Shown here: one piece after another, positions 12,096 through 24,904 of the stretch
Layout of the letters: each line of letters opens with the position of its first letter
Position numbering within the stretch: position 1 is the first letter of the stretch
NCBI GenBank assembly: GCA_949130495.1
Contig: OX422207.1
Location: 713,654,456-713,718,455, forward strand
Direction: 5' to 3'
From: Sambucus nigra
Lineage: Eukaryota > Streptophyta > Magnoliopsida > Dipsacales > Adoxaceae
Length of the DNA: 64,000 bases
Program-made: the position numbers and the translations under genes
Notes under the pieces: generated by a model
What the model saw: only the letters and a program-made list of their open reading frames with translations
Told to the model about the DNA's origin: nothing
Database searches by the model: none

Positions 12096-14990
12096 GGATA
12101 CCTCATTAGTATGTAAACTAACTTCAAAGTAAGGCGCTCATTTACTATAGCCCCCGTTTCACATCAAGCTTGTTTAACACTCTCATTAACGACACTTCAC
12201 AATATGCTCCTATCCGAAAACATTCGCATAAGACGAGCCTATATATCATTGGCTCTCATTATTTCAATATGATTGGGAGGCCGCACCTCACTACATGACA
12301 ACTACTCATATTTATCTAAACGCACAACTCCCATTATGAGAGAAACCAGACGAACATCTCACTACAACTTGCCAAAAATAGCCATGGTAATTTCACCATA
12401 AACATCAGACTCTAACTTGACCAACTCCAAAATATTTGATAATTCGTCCATCTTTTAATATTCAGAGTGAGAAAAGTTAAGGTTTTTCCACACCCAAAAC
12501 CTTAATAAGTACCTTATTCACAATAAGCAGATACGAGTGTTCCCACAGAACCCTACCATTAGGTAATATCTTCCCTCAATTACCGTATCATACTCCTCTT
12601 GATATCTATAACCGTTGTGGGGATTTAACGATCACCAAAAAAAATCTAAAAATTTCTTTCACGCTACTCCATTAATCGTTAATCACCGCTCGCCTACTCC
12701 TCGGCTATGGGTGATACATCCTACTCAAAACGTAATATAATCCCCGCTGCTTCCTGAAATCCCATTTTTAAGGTGGGATTCAAAAATCTCATCCTAATTA
12801 AAAAAAAATACCATGTAGGACCACGTACCTGCACAACCCTTCCTTTCAAAGGAAGACTAGGGAACACTAGTTAATGTTGTCAACCACTCCAAAGGAATAT
12901 CAATTACTTCCTTCTTGGGCATCTTGTTCCACATGTTCGAAGGAACTCTTGATCTTACCGTGGGGTTGGTAACTCATCCAAGAAACTTTACCGACTTTAC
13001 CGGCCTCTTTCATTATAGGAATTACCGATAGTCACAAAATTCTCTGGTTGGCCCTCTTGTTCCAACCGATTTCTATCTATGAGTGGTGTATGCGGAAACC
13101 ACTTACTATGTACCGCTCAACATCGACTTCTACTTGAAATGCCCACATTAAGTGACACTTAATACTACCCTTCTTTCCTTGGGGTATACTGAAAGTTCCA
13201 ACTCGTGCACTTTTCTCCACGATGTGCACTTCTGGACCTTTTATACCACACTAACATCATCGTTCTTTGTACGCGCAACTCGCTCTCAACATTTGAATAA
13301 TTATAACCCCTCTCCGAGTGTTATCCATATAGTTAAATTCTACCATTCTCAAGAAATACCCCTTTGTAAATGGCTTCCTATAGTCTTCCAACCAAATTCG
13401 AGTGTGCTACTCAAATTACACATGTATATATGGGTTATTATCTTCACGAGACGCTTAATCCACTCTGTCACTTTCACCTCGTTATGTTAGTCCCACAAAC
13501 ATATCTTCCACATGTCTATTCCCACATCCCTAAAACTTGGACGATTCTAACATCAGCTAACCAGGATGCCCACACACCCTATACACCGTGCATGCTAGCG
13601 TAGGCACCACATACGCTTCACACATAACACCCAATTCTTTCTTTTCACGCTCACAACGCGATTACAACACTTGGGTACTCTCAATCACTCTAGAAATTGA
13701 AATTTTAAATCCTCCTTATCATCGTTCCACCCCTCAACTCGGGGTGATGAGACAAAACTTTAAATGCTTTCTTTCCACATAACCGGCTCTACTGACCTTA
13801 ATTCATAATTAAGCTTCTGATTTACAGATATAATTACCTACCCCTACTACGATAGAGGTACTAAACTTATAGACTAATGACCAAACATCTTCCTACTTCC
13901 AACATTACTCTAATTTTCATGCGTGGGATGTCTCGCAAAGTGAAATCCAAACAAAGAACCTCCCCGATACACTACTACCTAGCATTGTCGGTTACCGAAA
14001 TCCATTAGGCCCTCCGTCCATAAGATGTACCCTGTTATTCCGTCTCTTGGCATAAAAAGTTGCATCTCCTCCCGTAATTACACTTAACAAAGAACATTTT
14101 GCCAATTTTATAATGATTCAGTATTTGTGGAAATAACATTCTATAAACCTTGAATACATACAATCAGGATTCTTGAAATCCCGTTCCCAATCATATGGGC
14201 GTAACTCTCAACTCCCACATCTCTAAAGGATAAGTATATCAACGCTCTCTTCCTATCACCAAGTCCAAGCGCTAAACATAATATTGAGTTAAATCTTTTC
14301 GCTCAATGGTAAACCCAGTACACACTGAACTATGGCAACAAGGTCCCTAAACACTCCGGGATTTAAACATTTTGATACTACTATACCCTTCGAAGTCCCA
14401 ATAATAGATAATATAAGTACGAGTCTGGCCCTCTCGCAGGTGAGGCCTCTCCAAAACAAAACATGTTGCCCTAAGGCATCCACTCCGATAGCCTAAAAAT
14501 CACCGTCCACTATTATTTTAACCGTTTTTATAAACCATTATTAGTATAATGTTGTACTCACATATCACATCACCAATACAAGAATTCTCAATAAAGAATA
14601 TGAATCACTAATAGTGTTCCCATTTGTCATCCGCAGAGAACACTAAAGACAATCCCACTTTACTATGGGAACATATACAAAATAATAACGATATAGATAT
14701 ACGCACTAAATCCTTCTCATATGCGAATCTAGCAATAAATAAAAATATAATGACTTGCTCGTGTCATATAAAGCACGCTTCATCCTCTAAGGATAAAACT
14801 CATACTTCTACTTTGCCAATCGCCTTGGCTACTTAATCGTCTTCTGGATATAACGCATCTGTCTAAACTAAATGGAAAATTATATTAACCATTTCCCTTG
14901 CAAGCTCCATGCCCCTGCCCCTTATTCTCACTTAAGAAAATTTTAACTCCTGTTGTTTTACTCTCCACAAAACACCTCAACACATAACCC
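12096..14990. other. Element K: unrecognised internal segment
   Basis: About 2.9 kb, similar in length to the missing pol of the family, but with none of the RT, RNase H or integrase motifs seen in B and E. One short minus-strand patch near 12800-12840 resembles the RYVGP-like integrase end. Part of it (about 14655-14790) aligns with element G at about 20670-20810, so the segment is shared by two elements. It is either a captured non-coding filler or a very old pol. The plus-strand reading frame of 112 codons at 13152-13490 has no recognisable domain. Confidence 0.55.
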
Positions 14991-15522
14991 ACTTATCTCC
15001 TGAAATAAATTTGAAAACTCATGAACGACTGGAATCGAATCCAGGAGAATCACAATCTCCTTAGAGATATCCTCCTATGTAATACAAGTAGGTGGAAGAT
15101 CCCCCTTCTAGGCGAGGCATCGCCACCAAAACATCTCTTGCCCCACAATAGCAAAGATAATACTCCCACCGAATCAATTTATCATGGCTATGTATGTGGC
15201 AAGCCAATCCATGCCAATAATGACATCGTGCTCATGTATGACTAAACTAGTATGACTATAGGTAAAACTAAACTACCAAACTATATACCTACACCCCAGC
15301 CTATAAAGAAAATTAATGACCCTTTTCCAATGATGAGTCTACGCATGACACCGTACTCTCAGTAGTGTCTAAAAGTTCTAAGGTTCGTGCAAAATGAGTA
15401 CCTATGACACAGTATGATGCCCCAATATTGAATAGAATGTGTCCTATAGTACTAGAAGGAAGGAACATACCATCAATGGCCGATGATGGCTGCTGGATTT
15501 CAGTATGATGGATGTCGTACAC
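14991..15522 (-). pseudogene. Element K: protease (catalytic Asp lost)
   Basis: Minus-strand translation aligns with the E protease. A GMFLPSSTIGHILF-like lead-in is followed by the active-site triplet, here Asn-Ile-Gly where E has Asp-Thr-Gly, then a THFARTLELL helix and, near 15190, the GMDWL motif. The catalytic Asp is therefore gone (GAT to AAT type change). Similarity continues to about 14995, ending at the N-terminal lead-in of RT (a PVVxEFSNLFQEISGL-like stretch), and then stops abruptly. The enzyme would have been the retropepsin that cuts Gag-Pol. Several in-frame stops are present. Confidence 0.78.
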
Positions 15523-16230
15523 ACATTCGTGTTGTTTCTGCCCCTGCTGCTAGGGTATCTTACTCTTATCTGGGTAATCCTGCCTCCGGTGACCCATCCT
15601 GCCGCAATTGAAGCATCTACCTCTAAACTGTTTCATTTTACGGCTCTGTTGGTTTTGGCCCGGTTGTATAGTTCCACTTTTTCCTTGGCCTTGTTGGCCC
15701 TATTGAGCATCTTGATGAAAAATGACATCTGGTTGAGGATAGTCCCTCCACTTATGACCCGTTTGTACACACTTATAGCAGAGTCCTGAAAGTTCTCGTT
15801 GGTTGGGTTGGAGTTCATCTCCAGTCTGATCCGAACAAGTTGGATCTTCATGACCGTCCATTCCACATTTGAAACACCTCTTTTTTACTTCATTCTGACC
15901 CCAGCTTCATTGGCCCTGACGCTTTTGGGTTTCCCTGCACAATTTGTTACCTTCGTGGATTTTACGGTCTTGAGGAGCTTATTGTTGCGATTTTCGTGTC
16001 TTCACACACTAGTTTTCTAGTCATGACAGATTGACTACACTCTCAAGATCTTTTTCCCCTATGAGCTGTGTGTTGCGTTCTTGATACTATAAGACCGCAG
16101 TGGTAACTGCCTGTGCCATAATACCTGTTAACTCGGCGGTTGATACTCTCTCTGGAAACACCTGAGGTGTGAACTGACCTTTCCCATTGACTCTCCTAAC
16201 GGCATTTGATTGTTCCTCTTGACGATCCAT
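15523..16230 (-). pseudogene. Element K: short gag with three zinc knuckles
   Basis: A minus-strand gag starts at the ATG at 16228-16230 (MDRQEEQ). Its N-terminal segment has an AELTGIMAQAV motif like the NANEVAxIVAQAV of B and E. The capsid-type core found in B and E (PPEFSGS...WWES...) is not seen. Instead, after a broken linker, come three CCHC boxes: 15836-15877 (complete), 15739-15780 and 15574-15615. In the last two the fourth Cys is Tyr, as expected from G-to-A changes. A Gln/Gly-rich linker with a TAG lies between the second and third boxes. The boxes would bind RNA. Several further stops interrupt the frame, so no protein is expected. Confidence 0.72.
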
Positions 16231-16406
16231 CTGAAAATTTTAAATAATCTGGATAAGTTCATCATTCCCATAAACAAATCGCAGAAGCACGAATTCCCAA
16301 CGCATAAAGATGAATCCAACATTACTAATATTAGGGCTCTAAATCAAAGACGCTAAGCTTGAAACGAAATAAGCCGTACAGATGCTAAAGGACACTAAAA
16401 CCTGAT

Positions 16407-16418
16407 GCTCTGATACCA
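16407..16418 (-). promoter_or_regulatory. Element K: primer-binding site
   Basis: The minus strand reads TGGTATCAGAGC, complementary to the 3' end of plant initiator tRNA-Met, 2 bp from the LTR. Confidence 0.95.
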
Positions 16419-16420
16419 CC

Positions 16421-19350
16421 TGTAACACCCCGCCTAATTCTTAGCATCGCTGTCATAATTTAAAATTTCAAATTTAAACACCCTAAATAATTAAGCTAAG
16501 TGTCAAAACCATTTAAACCATTTATTTCCATTTTATTTAAATCCAGATATGAAAACCTTTAATAATTAATAGTTTAAGAAATCACACAAATTATTAAGGT
16601 CGGTAATAAACACCAAAGAATTTAACCATTCAAATAAACTAATACTAAGTTTAAGAATTACAAATGAAACCATCCTGACAGTAATTAAAATCCCCATGAG
16701 TAAAAAGTACTAAATATAAATGAACATAATCTCTGACAATCAAAGTAGAAAAGGAATCGGACGACACATACCCAAACTAATTAGAGCTGAAATAAGAGAG
16801 GAATCAACAACGAGGTCGTCTAAGCAATGGCCTGTAAATCCCACATAAGATGCAACACGTCTAATCCAAAGAACCTAATCATGACGCCCATGTGGCTGAG
16901 CACTTGTAATATATACATATATATATAAGAGAGAAGAGATAATAGGAAACGGGTTAGATCCCGATTGTAAAACAGTTTAAAATTTAGTTTAGCGAGAATT
17001 TAAAATGCTTACCGGCTAATGCAACAGCCATGTTAGTATGAGACACTCTCTTGAGAATTCTCACCTCTCATCTAGTGTGCACGTCTATCGTACTACTAAT
17101 CCTCATAAGTCTATCTCACTTATTTTCCATAAAGTTTTATATCGAGAAATAACAGGGTGATAGTATTTAGTTTAGAAAACAAATCTCTTCAAGATTCCTT
17201 ACGCTATTTAAAACAAATCAGTACCATTATGAAGTTCCCGAACATTTAAGAGAGTTAAAACATTTATTCATTTTTTAATTACGTAAACGCACAATAGAAA
17301 ATTCTCATGTAAATATATGTATATATATTAGTGTCACATATAATATATATACTAACGTCACCCCACATAAAATTTATGGTGCTGGCGTACTCTGCTATCA
17401 AGTCCCCGTATCACTCATACTAAGGGAAATACTAGTTCGGAATCACTCTCGAACTGTATTAATACAAAAACATACAAATGGGGGAGAAGCATAGTTCCCG
17501 GTCCTAAGAAGTCAGCACATACCCTCACGTCTCTTAGGACCATCTGACTATCACTCAGATAGCCTGCAATCGAGGATACTATCTTCTAGGGTACAAGTCG
17601 TTATCCCCCATAAAGGTCCAATCGAGATAAACCTGTCCCGACGTGAAAACCCCCGTGATAGAAAGCAGCTCGGGTACAATTTTTACACAGATATGTAATA
17701 TATGAACAATCACACAGTTGTATAAATATAATATTCACATGGTTTTAAATTTGGTGTTCCCACGACCCATAGTTATAGTTATCCGCTCTTAACACATTTT
17801 ACTCGATTCTCGTATAACTAACTCGTCACTTCTATTCTCATATATAAGTTACTCCTTACTTACTTCTCATCTCTCGAAGTATTCTATCACCTTAAGTATA
17901 ATTTCAGTAGGTACTCTCATTTTCTTTCTAGTCTAACTTCCTTACAAGTCTCGATCTTTTATTTATCATACACTCGATATCATATGTGCGAATAACTTCC
18001 CATTGACCCTTTATTTCATCTTACACTAAATTCTCACTCAATAGGGTTACCTAGACCCTACTAGTCCTATTTATATCTCATTATACTCTAACAATAATAA
18101 TCAAGGGTTCCTATGCCTTTTATTCGGATGAAACGAAAATAAGGGGAATATGCAGTTTTCTAGGAGGGGTCGATCGATCGAGGTAAGGGGTCAATCGATC
18201 GATCGACGTTCTTGGATCGATCGATCGATCAAGAAGTTATGGCAAAAACTGCATTAACCCAGTTACGGATTTGCCTCTCCAACCTCAACTAAATCTCCAT
18301 ATATGATTCCCAAACTCCCAACCAACATCATCGCAAGTACTATATGCCTAAATACATGATTTTAAACATGAAAGATGTCCGAATTCATCAAGTATAACGA
18401 TTAAATGGGTAAAATCTACATAAACTCCAAGAACCCTAATATTCTCTTTAACTTAATTCTTCCAATTCTTTTTCCAGATTTTCTACTCCTAACTCAAAGA
18501 AAATTCGTGGTATATCCTCTACATGTTAATTAGATTTCCAGAATGTGATTATTACCTCTATAACATGCGAATTCTAGTCTCCAATATATGTTTTCATTCA
18601 CGAAACTAGTTCTAATCAACCCTAGACTAACGTAATTGGAGCATCAACTAAAATAAATCAAGATAGATACTTGCCTGGAAATCTTTGTTTCTGATTTGTG
18701 GAAGAAATTGGTGTGGTTGTGTTCCTTGTCGCATGGTCTAAAATTTAGCAGTGACGGCAGTGTGAATGACGTAGTTTTTGGCCTAGAACTCCTTAGAAAG
18801 CTTCTACCCTTCCTATCCAATGGTCGTTCTTTGTTCTTGATTATATTAACCCTAGAAGACAACCCCTAACATTTAATATAACCTTAGAAAATTCGTGGGT
18901 TTCCATGCCCCAAAATACAAAATGTCTAAAACGCCCTCCCGGGATGTTAATTAGGCCTAAAAATGCCCCGAGACCCAAACTAAACCCCCGACTACATTAT
19001 TTTGACTAACTCGACCCTTCTGGACACATTGGCGCACTCAAAATGATCATACGGGTGACTTATAATTTATTCACTTTTAACAATAATGATTTAGTCCCGA
19101 CGCGACACAGACGCGTCCTGACTTAGATTTCCATAATTGCCATTTTATTCACTCGTGACAATTTTAATAAAATAAATTTCATATATTACTTTACACATCC
19201 AGTAATATTCAATAAATATCCAATAATTACTAACTCACATCACTTTAGTAAATATATAAAAAAATTGTTTTTGAATTAAAATTAAATTAATAACTCAATT
19301 AATATAATAAATTCCCTATTTTAAAAGCCATAAAAATACGGGGAATTACA
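16421..19350 (-). mobile_element. Element K: 5' LTR
   Basis: The inner end reads TGTAACACCCCGCCTAATTC and then jumps directly to TTAGCATCGCTG, a loss of about 60 bp near the U5 end relative to the other LTR. The outer end is GGGGAATTACA followed by TSD TACAT. Otherwise it closely matches 9080-12024. Confidence 0.9.
18169..18231. repeat. TCGATCGA palindrome cluster in K 5' LTR
   Basis: Three palindromic CGATCGATCGA words at the same LTR position as in A and B, better preserved than in the partner LTR. Confidence 0.85.
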
Positions 19351-19600
19351 TACATTTCACACCATATATATACCCAAATATAAATATGCACCATATATAC
19401 GTATCATAAATCTCAACACTCACACGCATGTGGGATATAGATGCTATCGCCCACGCATAGGTGGTGGTCATAGTCCCCCCTCTAAGTTCCCGTTCCATAC
19501 CATGACGACCCACCCCTATAAACACATTCGCTAATATCCGTCTCACTCATGAATCCTAGTGATAGCAAATCCTAAGTTATGACGCACTCACTATCACTTC
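19351..19600 (-). mobile_element. Element G: 3' LTR, second piece (fades out)
   Basis: Resumes after K with TACATTTCACACCATATATA and aligns with the G 5' LTR from about 23030. Similarity is lost near 19560-19600; the U3 terminus ...GGGGTGTTACA found at 24778 is absent here, so this LTR is truncated or highly diverged. Confidence 0.65.
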
Positions 19601-21100
19601 CAAGCACACCCATGCATAATCATTCCATAATTCGGGGGACAACTTATTCCCATTCCTCCAGAATATACCCAAAATCGCTACGTATGCGTCTTCTCCATGA
19701 ATATGCTAAATATCTGCACAGTATAGGCTTTGGCTCCTCCCAGGGTTCCCATATACCCTATATCTCGTGCATAATTGCAGAAAACTCCGATCATCACTTA
19801 AGTAACCATATTTATTTTAATTTTGGCCCCCACAGTCTCGGCGTGGTTATATCCTCCAAATATTTCTGATGACTTTCACTCATCACTATTAAATTCTTCT
19901 CTATATTACCTCACCTATCAACTTTTGGTGCAAAGCTTGGCATTGTTTCTTTCATAACACTTTTCTGCTCCACTAGCCCTATCTCTTAGTAGCTCTCTAC
20001 TTAATGTATTTTCTCCACATGTTCACTAATTACCATTAAATTCGATGACCTGGAATCCAATAACGTCTCCATACTTTCAACATTTTATTAAGGCTTATGC
20101 GTATAACACCTCCCAGCACAACCCAAAAGACTTTTCCTAATGCACTATTCCTTGGTATTGTCAGTCCTTGATTTCCACATAATCTAAAGCATATCCCCGG
20201 GATTCTCAAACCTTTCCCTTATACTCAAAAGTATATCATGGACTCCCACATCTCTAATGGAGTCATATTCTACTACACTCGTACTATCACTAAGCCCGCA
20301 ACACTAAATATCAATGAAGTGATAAATCTCTCCGCTCCACGACAACCCTACATCCCTTGAATCTCATCCGTAAAAGTCCTATGCACCGGGATCTAATATA
20401 ACTAGAAAACTGCACTCTATGAATTCTACTTCACACAATATTGTTGCTATGTATTGCTCAACCCTCTTCCAGTTGAGACATCTCAAGAGAATATACATTC
20501 GACACTGAAACAATGAACACGATAACTTTTCTATGATCACCCACCATTACGACCCGTCTGTACCCAAGATAAAACCATACCTCAATTATCACCTCCCAAA
20601 TGAGCTAGGCCTCAAGAAATACATCGTCTAAATGTACCCACCCATTCCTTTCGGGTGGAACCGAAGAGTATCTCGCTACTTCATGGTAAAAATACACATA
20701 CTAGTGATATTAACGATACTTCCACTAAATCCATTTCTCATGCTAATCAAGTACTAATACATTACTATGACCTTCTTGCATCACACAAAACATTACGTAA
20801 TCATCTCAAAATAAAACTTGCAGTTTCAGTTGCCCATAACACTATCGTCTCAATGGTTATTAGATATAACACTTGCATCCTATCCAAACAAAAAAAAACT
20901 TCTCTAACCCTAACTTTCCAAGGACAAGATCCATCTATGTGTTTCTACTCTTTTACACATAAGACACCCTTTTGTGTCATTCCCCTTTCTCCTTTCTCTA
21001 ACCCCACCGACCATGTTGGGGTTGTCCTTCTCACGGACCTGGTAGTCTTGTTCCTGATTTCTACCCCAAATGTCCCTTTAGATCCGCTGATCCAGTAGAC
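19601..21100. other. Element G: unrecognised internal segment
   Basis: No RT, RNase H or integrase motif is visible. The stretch 20670-20810 aligns with K 14655-14790 (shared words such as CACTAAATCC), and 20270-20310 with K near 14240-14290. The plus-strand frame of 147 codons at 20655-21098 lies antisense to the element and has no recognisable domain. Confidence 0.5.
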
Positions 21101-22190
21101 TGGTTGTTATTCTTAACAACGCTAACTGAACCCACCGTCACTTTGTAGAAATTCTATTGATCTCAATCATTAATTTGGGTTCCTACTAGGTAATTTTTCC
21201 CTTGGAACCTTACTAGAACTAATAATCCAATATGGCTATTATGATAGATTTTTTAACTCCCTGAGCTCCCCTCTCTCAAGAGCATTAATACTAATGTAAA
21301 TCTATAACCTTGATGACAGTAACACCAATCATCCTAGCTAGATCTCCTATCTATGTTGGTACATTCTACTCACAGGTCTATTATTAACTTATAACCTTAC
21401 TTTATTCTACGTATCCATCTCATCGGTTATGAAGTTTGCAAATTTTGTCAACTTTTCTTCCTATTCGGCCATTGTCCGACCCTTTTTGAAGATTACTGAA
21501 ATTTTCCTTACTTCTTCCTTACCTCTCTATTTAACCTCGAGAGAGAGTATGCATGATACGCACTATAAATGCCTCGTTATTCGTAGTATCTCCCATGAAT
21601 GTGGTGATTGGCTCCCATTACCCCATACTTCTTCTAAGAGTAAACTACTTTGCCCAAAAGTTGGACTTGAGTGTTACTACACTCCACCACATGTGACCCC
21701 AATTGGATGTTCTCTACCCATTGATAAATCGCCCTTCCTCACCTTCCTCGAATCCTAGCGGATTGTTCTTCAGAAACAAAATTTTCTTCAACCCTTACCC
21801 TTGTTGTCTACACTTGGGGTTCTAACCTTGCACCACCTTCCTTCATGACGATTTTTTTTTAGACAACTACTACTCCCCAACGGTTTCTCCAACTTCAATT
21901 TTTCAAATAATATGGGGACTCCTATCGCATCACTATTTTCAGATTACTCCATGGCTTCACTTGAGTCCTCCCTTATATAATCCTTCTACGTCCCATGCTT
22001 GTCATCTATGTTATTCAATCTTCCATGCTCGACCGAAACTGTATATGAGTCACATGAACTATACCCTATAGCAGGAAAATGTAAATCACATACGCGAGTG
22101 AATAAAATCACCCTAAAATAAGGCTCTATATCAAAGAATGCTACACTTAAACGTGAAAAGCTGCACAAATCCTAAAGACACTAAATACTG
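21101..22190 (-). pseudogene. Element G: decayed gag
   Basis: On the minus strand, near 21420-21500, the translation contains a gag-like stretch (KKGRTMAE-stop-EEKLTKFANFI), equivalent to the LKQ(D)NSTVxEYEEDFTRL part of B gag. Frames upstream and downstream are heavily broken and I cannot fix start or end. Its position directly after the PBS supports gag. No function is expected. Confidence 0.5.
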
Positions 22191-22192
22191 AT

Positions 22193-22204
22193 GCTCTGAT
22201 ACCA
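22193..22204 (-). promoter_or_regulatory. Element G: primer-binding site
   Basis: Minus-strand TGGTATCAGAGC, 2 bp from the LTR edge at 22207. Confidence 0.93.
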
Positions 22205-22206
22205 TT

Positions 22207-24778
22207 TGTGACACCCCTCCTAATGAAATATCGGTTGATCAGTCCTATATCAAATCAAACAGGAATCTCATCTTGTTCATTCTCAGCATCACTGTGGAAA
22301 ACTTTTTAAAACTTACTAACCACCTAGTATTTAAAACACATAAAAAGAAACTAATCATACCACAAGTCTACTAGAAGTATTAGCCGAATAACATCGACTA
22401 TAAGCAAACCAACAAAGTCCAAAGTATAAAAGAGAATACTAATACATGCCAAACAGAATATAAATTTACAAGCCCAACGGTACAACTAAGATGTCCCTAT
22501 CTAAAGAGAATGAGATAGGCATCTAAGCAAATGTCCTGTAGCATCCACATATACTACAGCTACGTAACCCTGGAATAGAACAATTCCGGTGTCCCTGTGG
22601 CTGGACACCTAAAATGTTTTGAAAATGGAAATATTTAGCATGTGAATTTAAATGCGGGAAATTAAAATGCATGAATGCTCTTCATAGTCGTACACTCTCT
22701 TGAGGACACCTTACCTCTCCACTAATGTGCACGCCTTACGTTCTATACATGATATGCTTAGCTAACCACCCTTTAACTAGTCCTGTCACATATATCCCAT
22801 GATTTCCCACCACTCTAACCCTAGTGGGTTTAGTATACTTTATAAATTATTAATCTCATTAACTTATTTATGTCATTTATCATTTAATGCCATATAACAT
22901 TCTCACGAGTTATACCACTTATACATTTCACATCACATATATGAGTTTATAAGTTATTATTCACACTAACTTATTTAAATCAATTCGTATTTGATACCAT
23001 ATAACGATCTCCCAAGTTATATCATTTATACATTCCACACCATGTATATACCCTTACATAAATCTGCACCAAATATACGTATCACATATCTCAACATTCA
23101 CATGCATGTCGGATAAAAATGCTATCACCAACGCGTAGGAGGCGGTAATAGTCCCCCCGTAAGTGCCCGTTCTATACAATAACGGCCCATCCCTATAGAC
23201 AAATGCTATAACTTGGGGATTATAATCACCCTGCATTCACTAGCCAGGGGACTCACCCACATCACGCAACCTCCTAAGATAGCATTAATATTGGTATACT
23301 TTAGTATAAATATTATTCACACAGATATTTATAAATCATATATATACTACTCATCACCGTATATATTTGTTGAATCCAGGATACCTATGTACTAGGTCCG
23401 CACACAAGCCTTATGCTTTACTATAAGTATTATTTCGACAAATATTTATATATCATATATATACTACACACCACCGTATATATATAGAAATCTAGGCTAC
23501 CAGTACACTATGTCCATACACAGGCCTAAAACATGCAAGTCTATGGTCCGACTTCATTTCAATTAATTATACACTAATTAATTTCATTATCTTTGTGTCG
23601 CCCTACCAATTATACCCGGACTCTCTCTCTCAACCCTAAATTCAAAATTCATAATCCATCATTCGATTTCATTCAATTAAGCCTGCCTACTTAATTAACA
23701 AGGTTACAAATCACTCAATCATAAACCTTAATTCTCCAATTCAATTAATTCTTAAATTTATCCAATGGTGATTATTCACAAATTCAAACCCTAAATTAAA
23801 ATTCACCCCACATATCTGCCCAGATTTTTAAAATGCCATTTTGGGGCATTTTGGAGTCATTTTTGGAGAAAACGCATCAGAGAACAACATGTAGAAAATA
23901 ATATTTTCTAGAGGGCCATGCGGGCATAATCACCATTAAAGCTTTAAAATCTTATTTTCTCCCCAGATTTTACGCACAAAGCCCTCCAAGACTTGTTCTA
24001 AATTAACCCATTTGATTATCACAACTTAACTATATCATCTACATAAATTGGGGCATCAAAACCACATTATTTTATCATCTCTACATATTTATAAATCCCA
24101 AATATGAACTCCCCAAATTAAGATGTGGAACAAATCCTGACATATTAAATAATTCACACCTTCTTTCATATGAATATGACGAATGCAATTTATAAAAGCA
24201 ACTTAAATCGCTTGCCTTAGATTTGTAGAACCAAGTCCTTTGATGAAAATGATGGATTGGAATTAAGGATCTCCTCATGTTCTTGAAGAAATCTTCCAAA
24301 ATTCCCAAATTCTCTTCTAAGGGTTCTCCTCTTAAGCTCTCCCCAATTTTAGTCTTCTAAAATGACTTTAAGTTGCCTTATCCTTTCACCATCAGGGTTA
24401 AAAACTCAAATTCCATTTTTGAGCCTATGGGCTTTCTAATTAGGGCCCAAACTCTTAATTTAGAGCTCAATTATGTCTAATTAAGTCCTGAAACCCAATA
24501 TATACACATGGCCACTCATTTTGGACTATTTCGACCCTACCAGACTCAACCGTGCTCTCAAAATGGACATCCAGATTAATTTATAAAATCTTTCAAATTT
24601 AAGACCTCAAAATAGGACATAAAACAATCCAAAATAATTATTACTCAATTTACCAAATTAATAAATTCTTCAATTTAAAATTTTCACAAATCATGAATTT
24701 AATTCTCTAAAGAAAATAAATTATTTTCCTCCCAAAATATTATTTAATTAAAGATCCTTGATTTTACGGGGTGTTACA
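22207..24778 (-). mobile_element. Element G: 5' LTR
   Basis: 2,572 bp from TGTGACACCCCTCC to ACGGGGTGTTACA, in minus orientation. U5-end blocks such as AGCATCACTGTGG are shared with the other families, but the U3 half differs from A, B and K, so G is a sister family. Contains a tandem duplication at 23301-23527. Confidence 0.88.
23301..23527. repeat. Tandem duplication of about 110 bp in the G LTR
   Basis: Units 23301-23412 and 23418-23527 share TATTT-AT-AATCATATATATACTAC and CACCGTATATAT words and end CACA(C/G)GCCT. By eye they differ at roughly one base in five to six. Confidence 0.7.
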
Positions 24779-24904
24779 TCGAATGGCCCACAAAATCCAT
24801 TATAACTATCTCATAAATGAAAATGACGGAATAGAAAATAAATCATACTGCTAAAGCGATAAAAATAAATCTCGATTTGTAATCCAAAGATCTACAATCC
24901 ACAC
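24779..24904. other. Spacer between G and H
   Basis: 126 bp between the two LTR ends; nothing recognisable. Confidence 0.6.

Larger units (their letters stand above)
9080..19350 (-). mobile_element. Element K: minus-strand Ty3/Gypsy without recognisable polymerase
   Basis: Two LTRs of about 2.9 kb (9080-12024 and 16421-19350) flank about 4.4 kb. The TSD TACAT is perfect (9075-9079 and 19351-19355). The PBS at 16407-16418 matches initiator tRNA-Met. The LTRs are related to those of A, B and E. The internal region carries a gag with three zinc knuckles, a protease with a mutated active site, about 2.9 kb of unrecognised DNA, and the last codons of pol beside the polypurine tract. It reads as a non-autonomous derivative. 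Confidence 0.88.
8178..24778 (-). mobile_element. Element G: minus-strand Ty3/Gypsy, split by K
   Basis: The right LTR (22207-24778) is preceded by an initiator-tRNA-Met-type PBS. The left LTR begins at 8178 with matching sequence, is split by K at 9080, resumes at 19351 and then fades out. Flanks are CCTAA (8173-8177) and TCGAA (24779-24783), two mismatches, so the TSD is weak. The internal region (about 19600-22206) has a decayed gag and no recognisable polymerase. G predates K, which sits in its LTR. Confidence 0.75.

Noticed and set aside
13152..13490. 112-codon plus-strand frame in K
   Set aside because: Runs antisense to the element, has no recognisable domain, and the DNA is pyrimidine-rich, which favours chance frames.
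16407..16418. tRNA gene fragment (GCTCTGATACCA)
   Set aside because: It is the primer-binding site; no cloverleaf surrounds it. The same holds at 22193, 28419 and 44569.
20655..21098. 147-codon plus-strand frame in G
   Set aside because: Antisense to G, no domain; the aligned region of K (14655-14790) does not keep the same frame open throughout.
19351..22206. G internal region as part of K
   Set aside because: K's ends and perfect TACAT TSD place its right boundary at 19350; the sequence beyond aligns with the G LTR.
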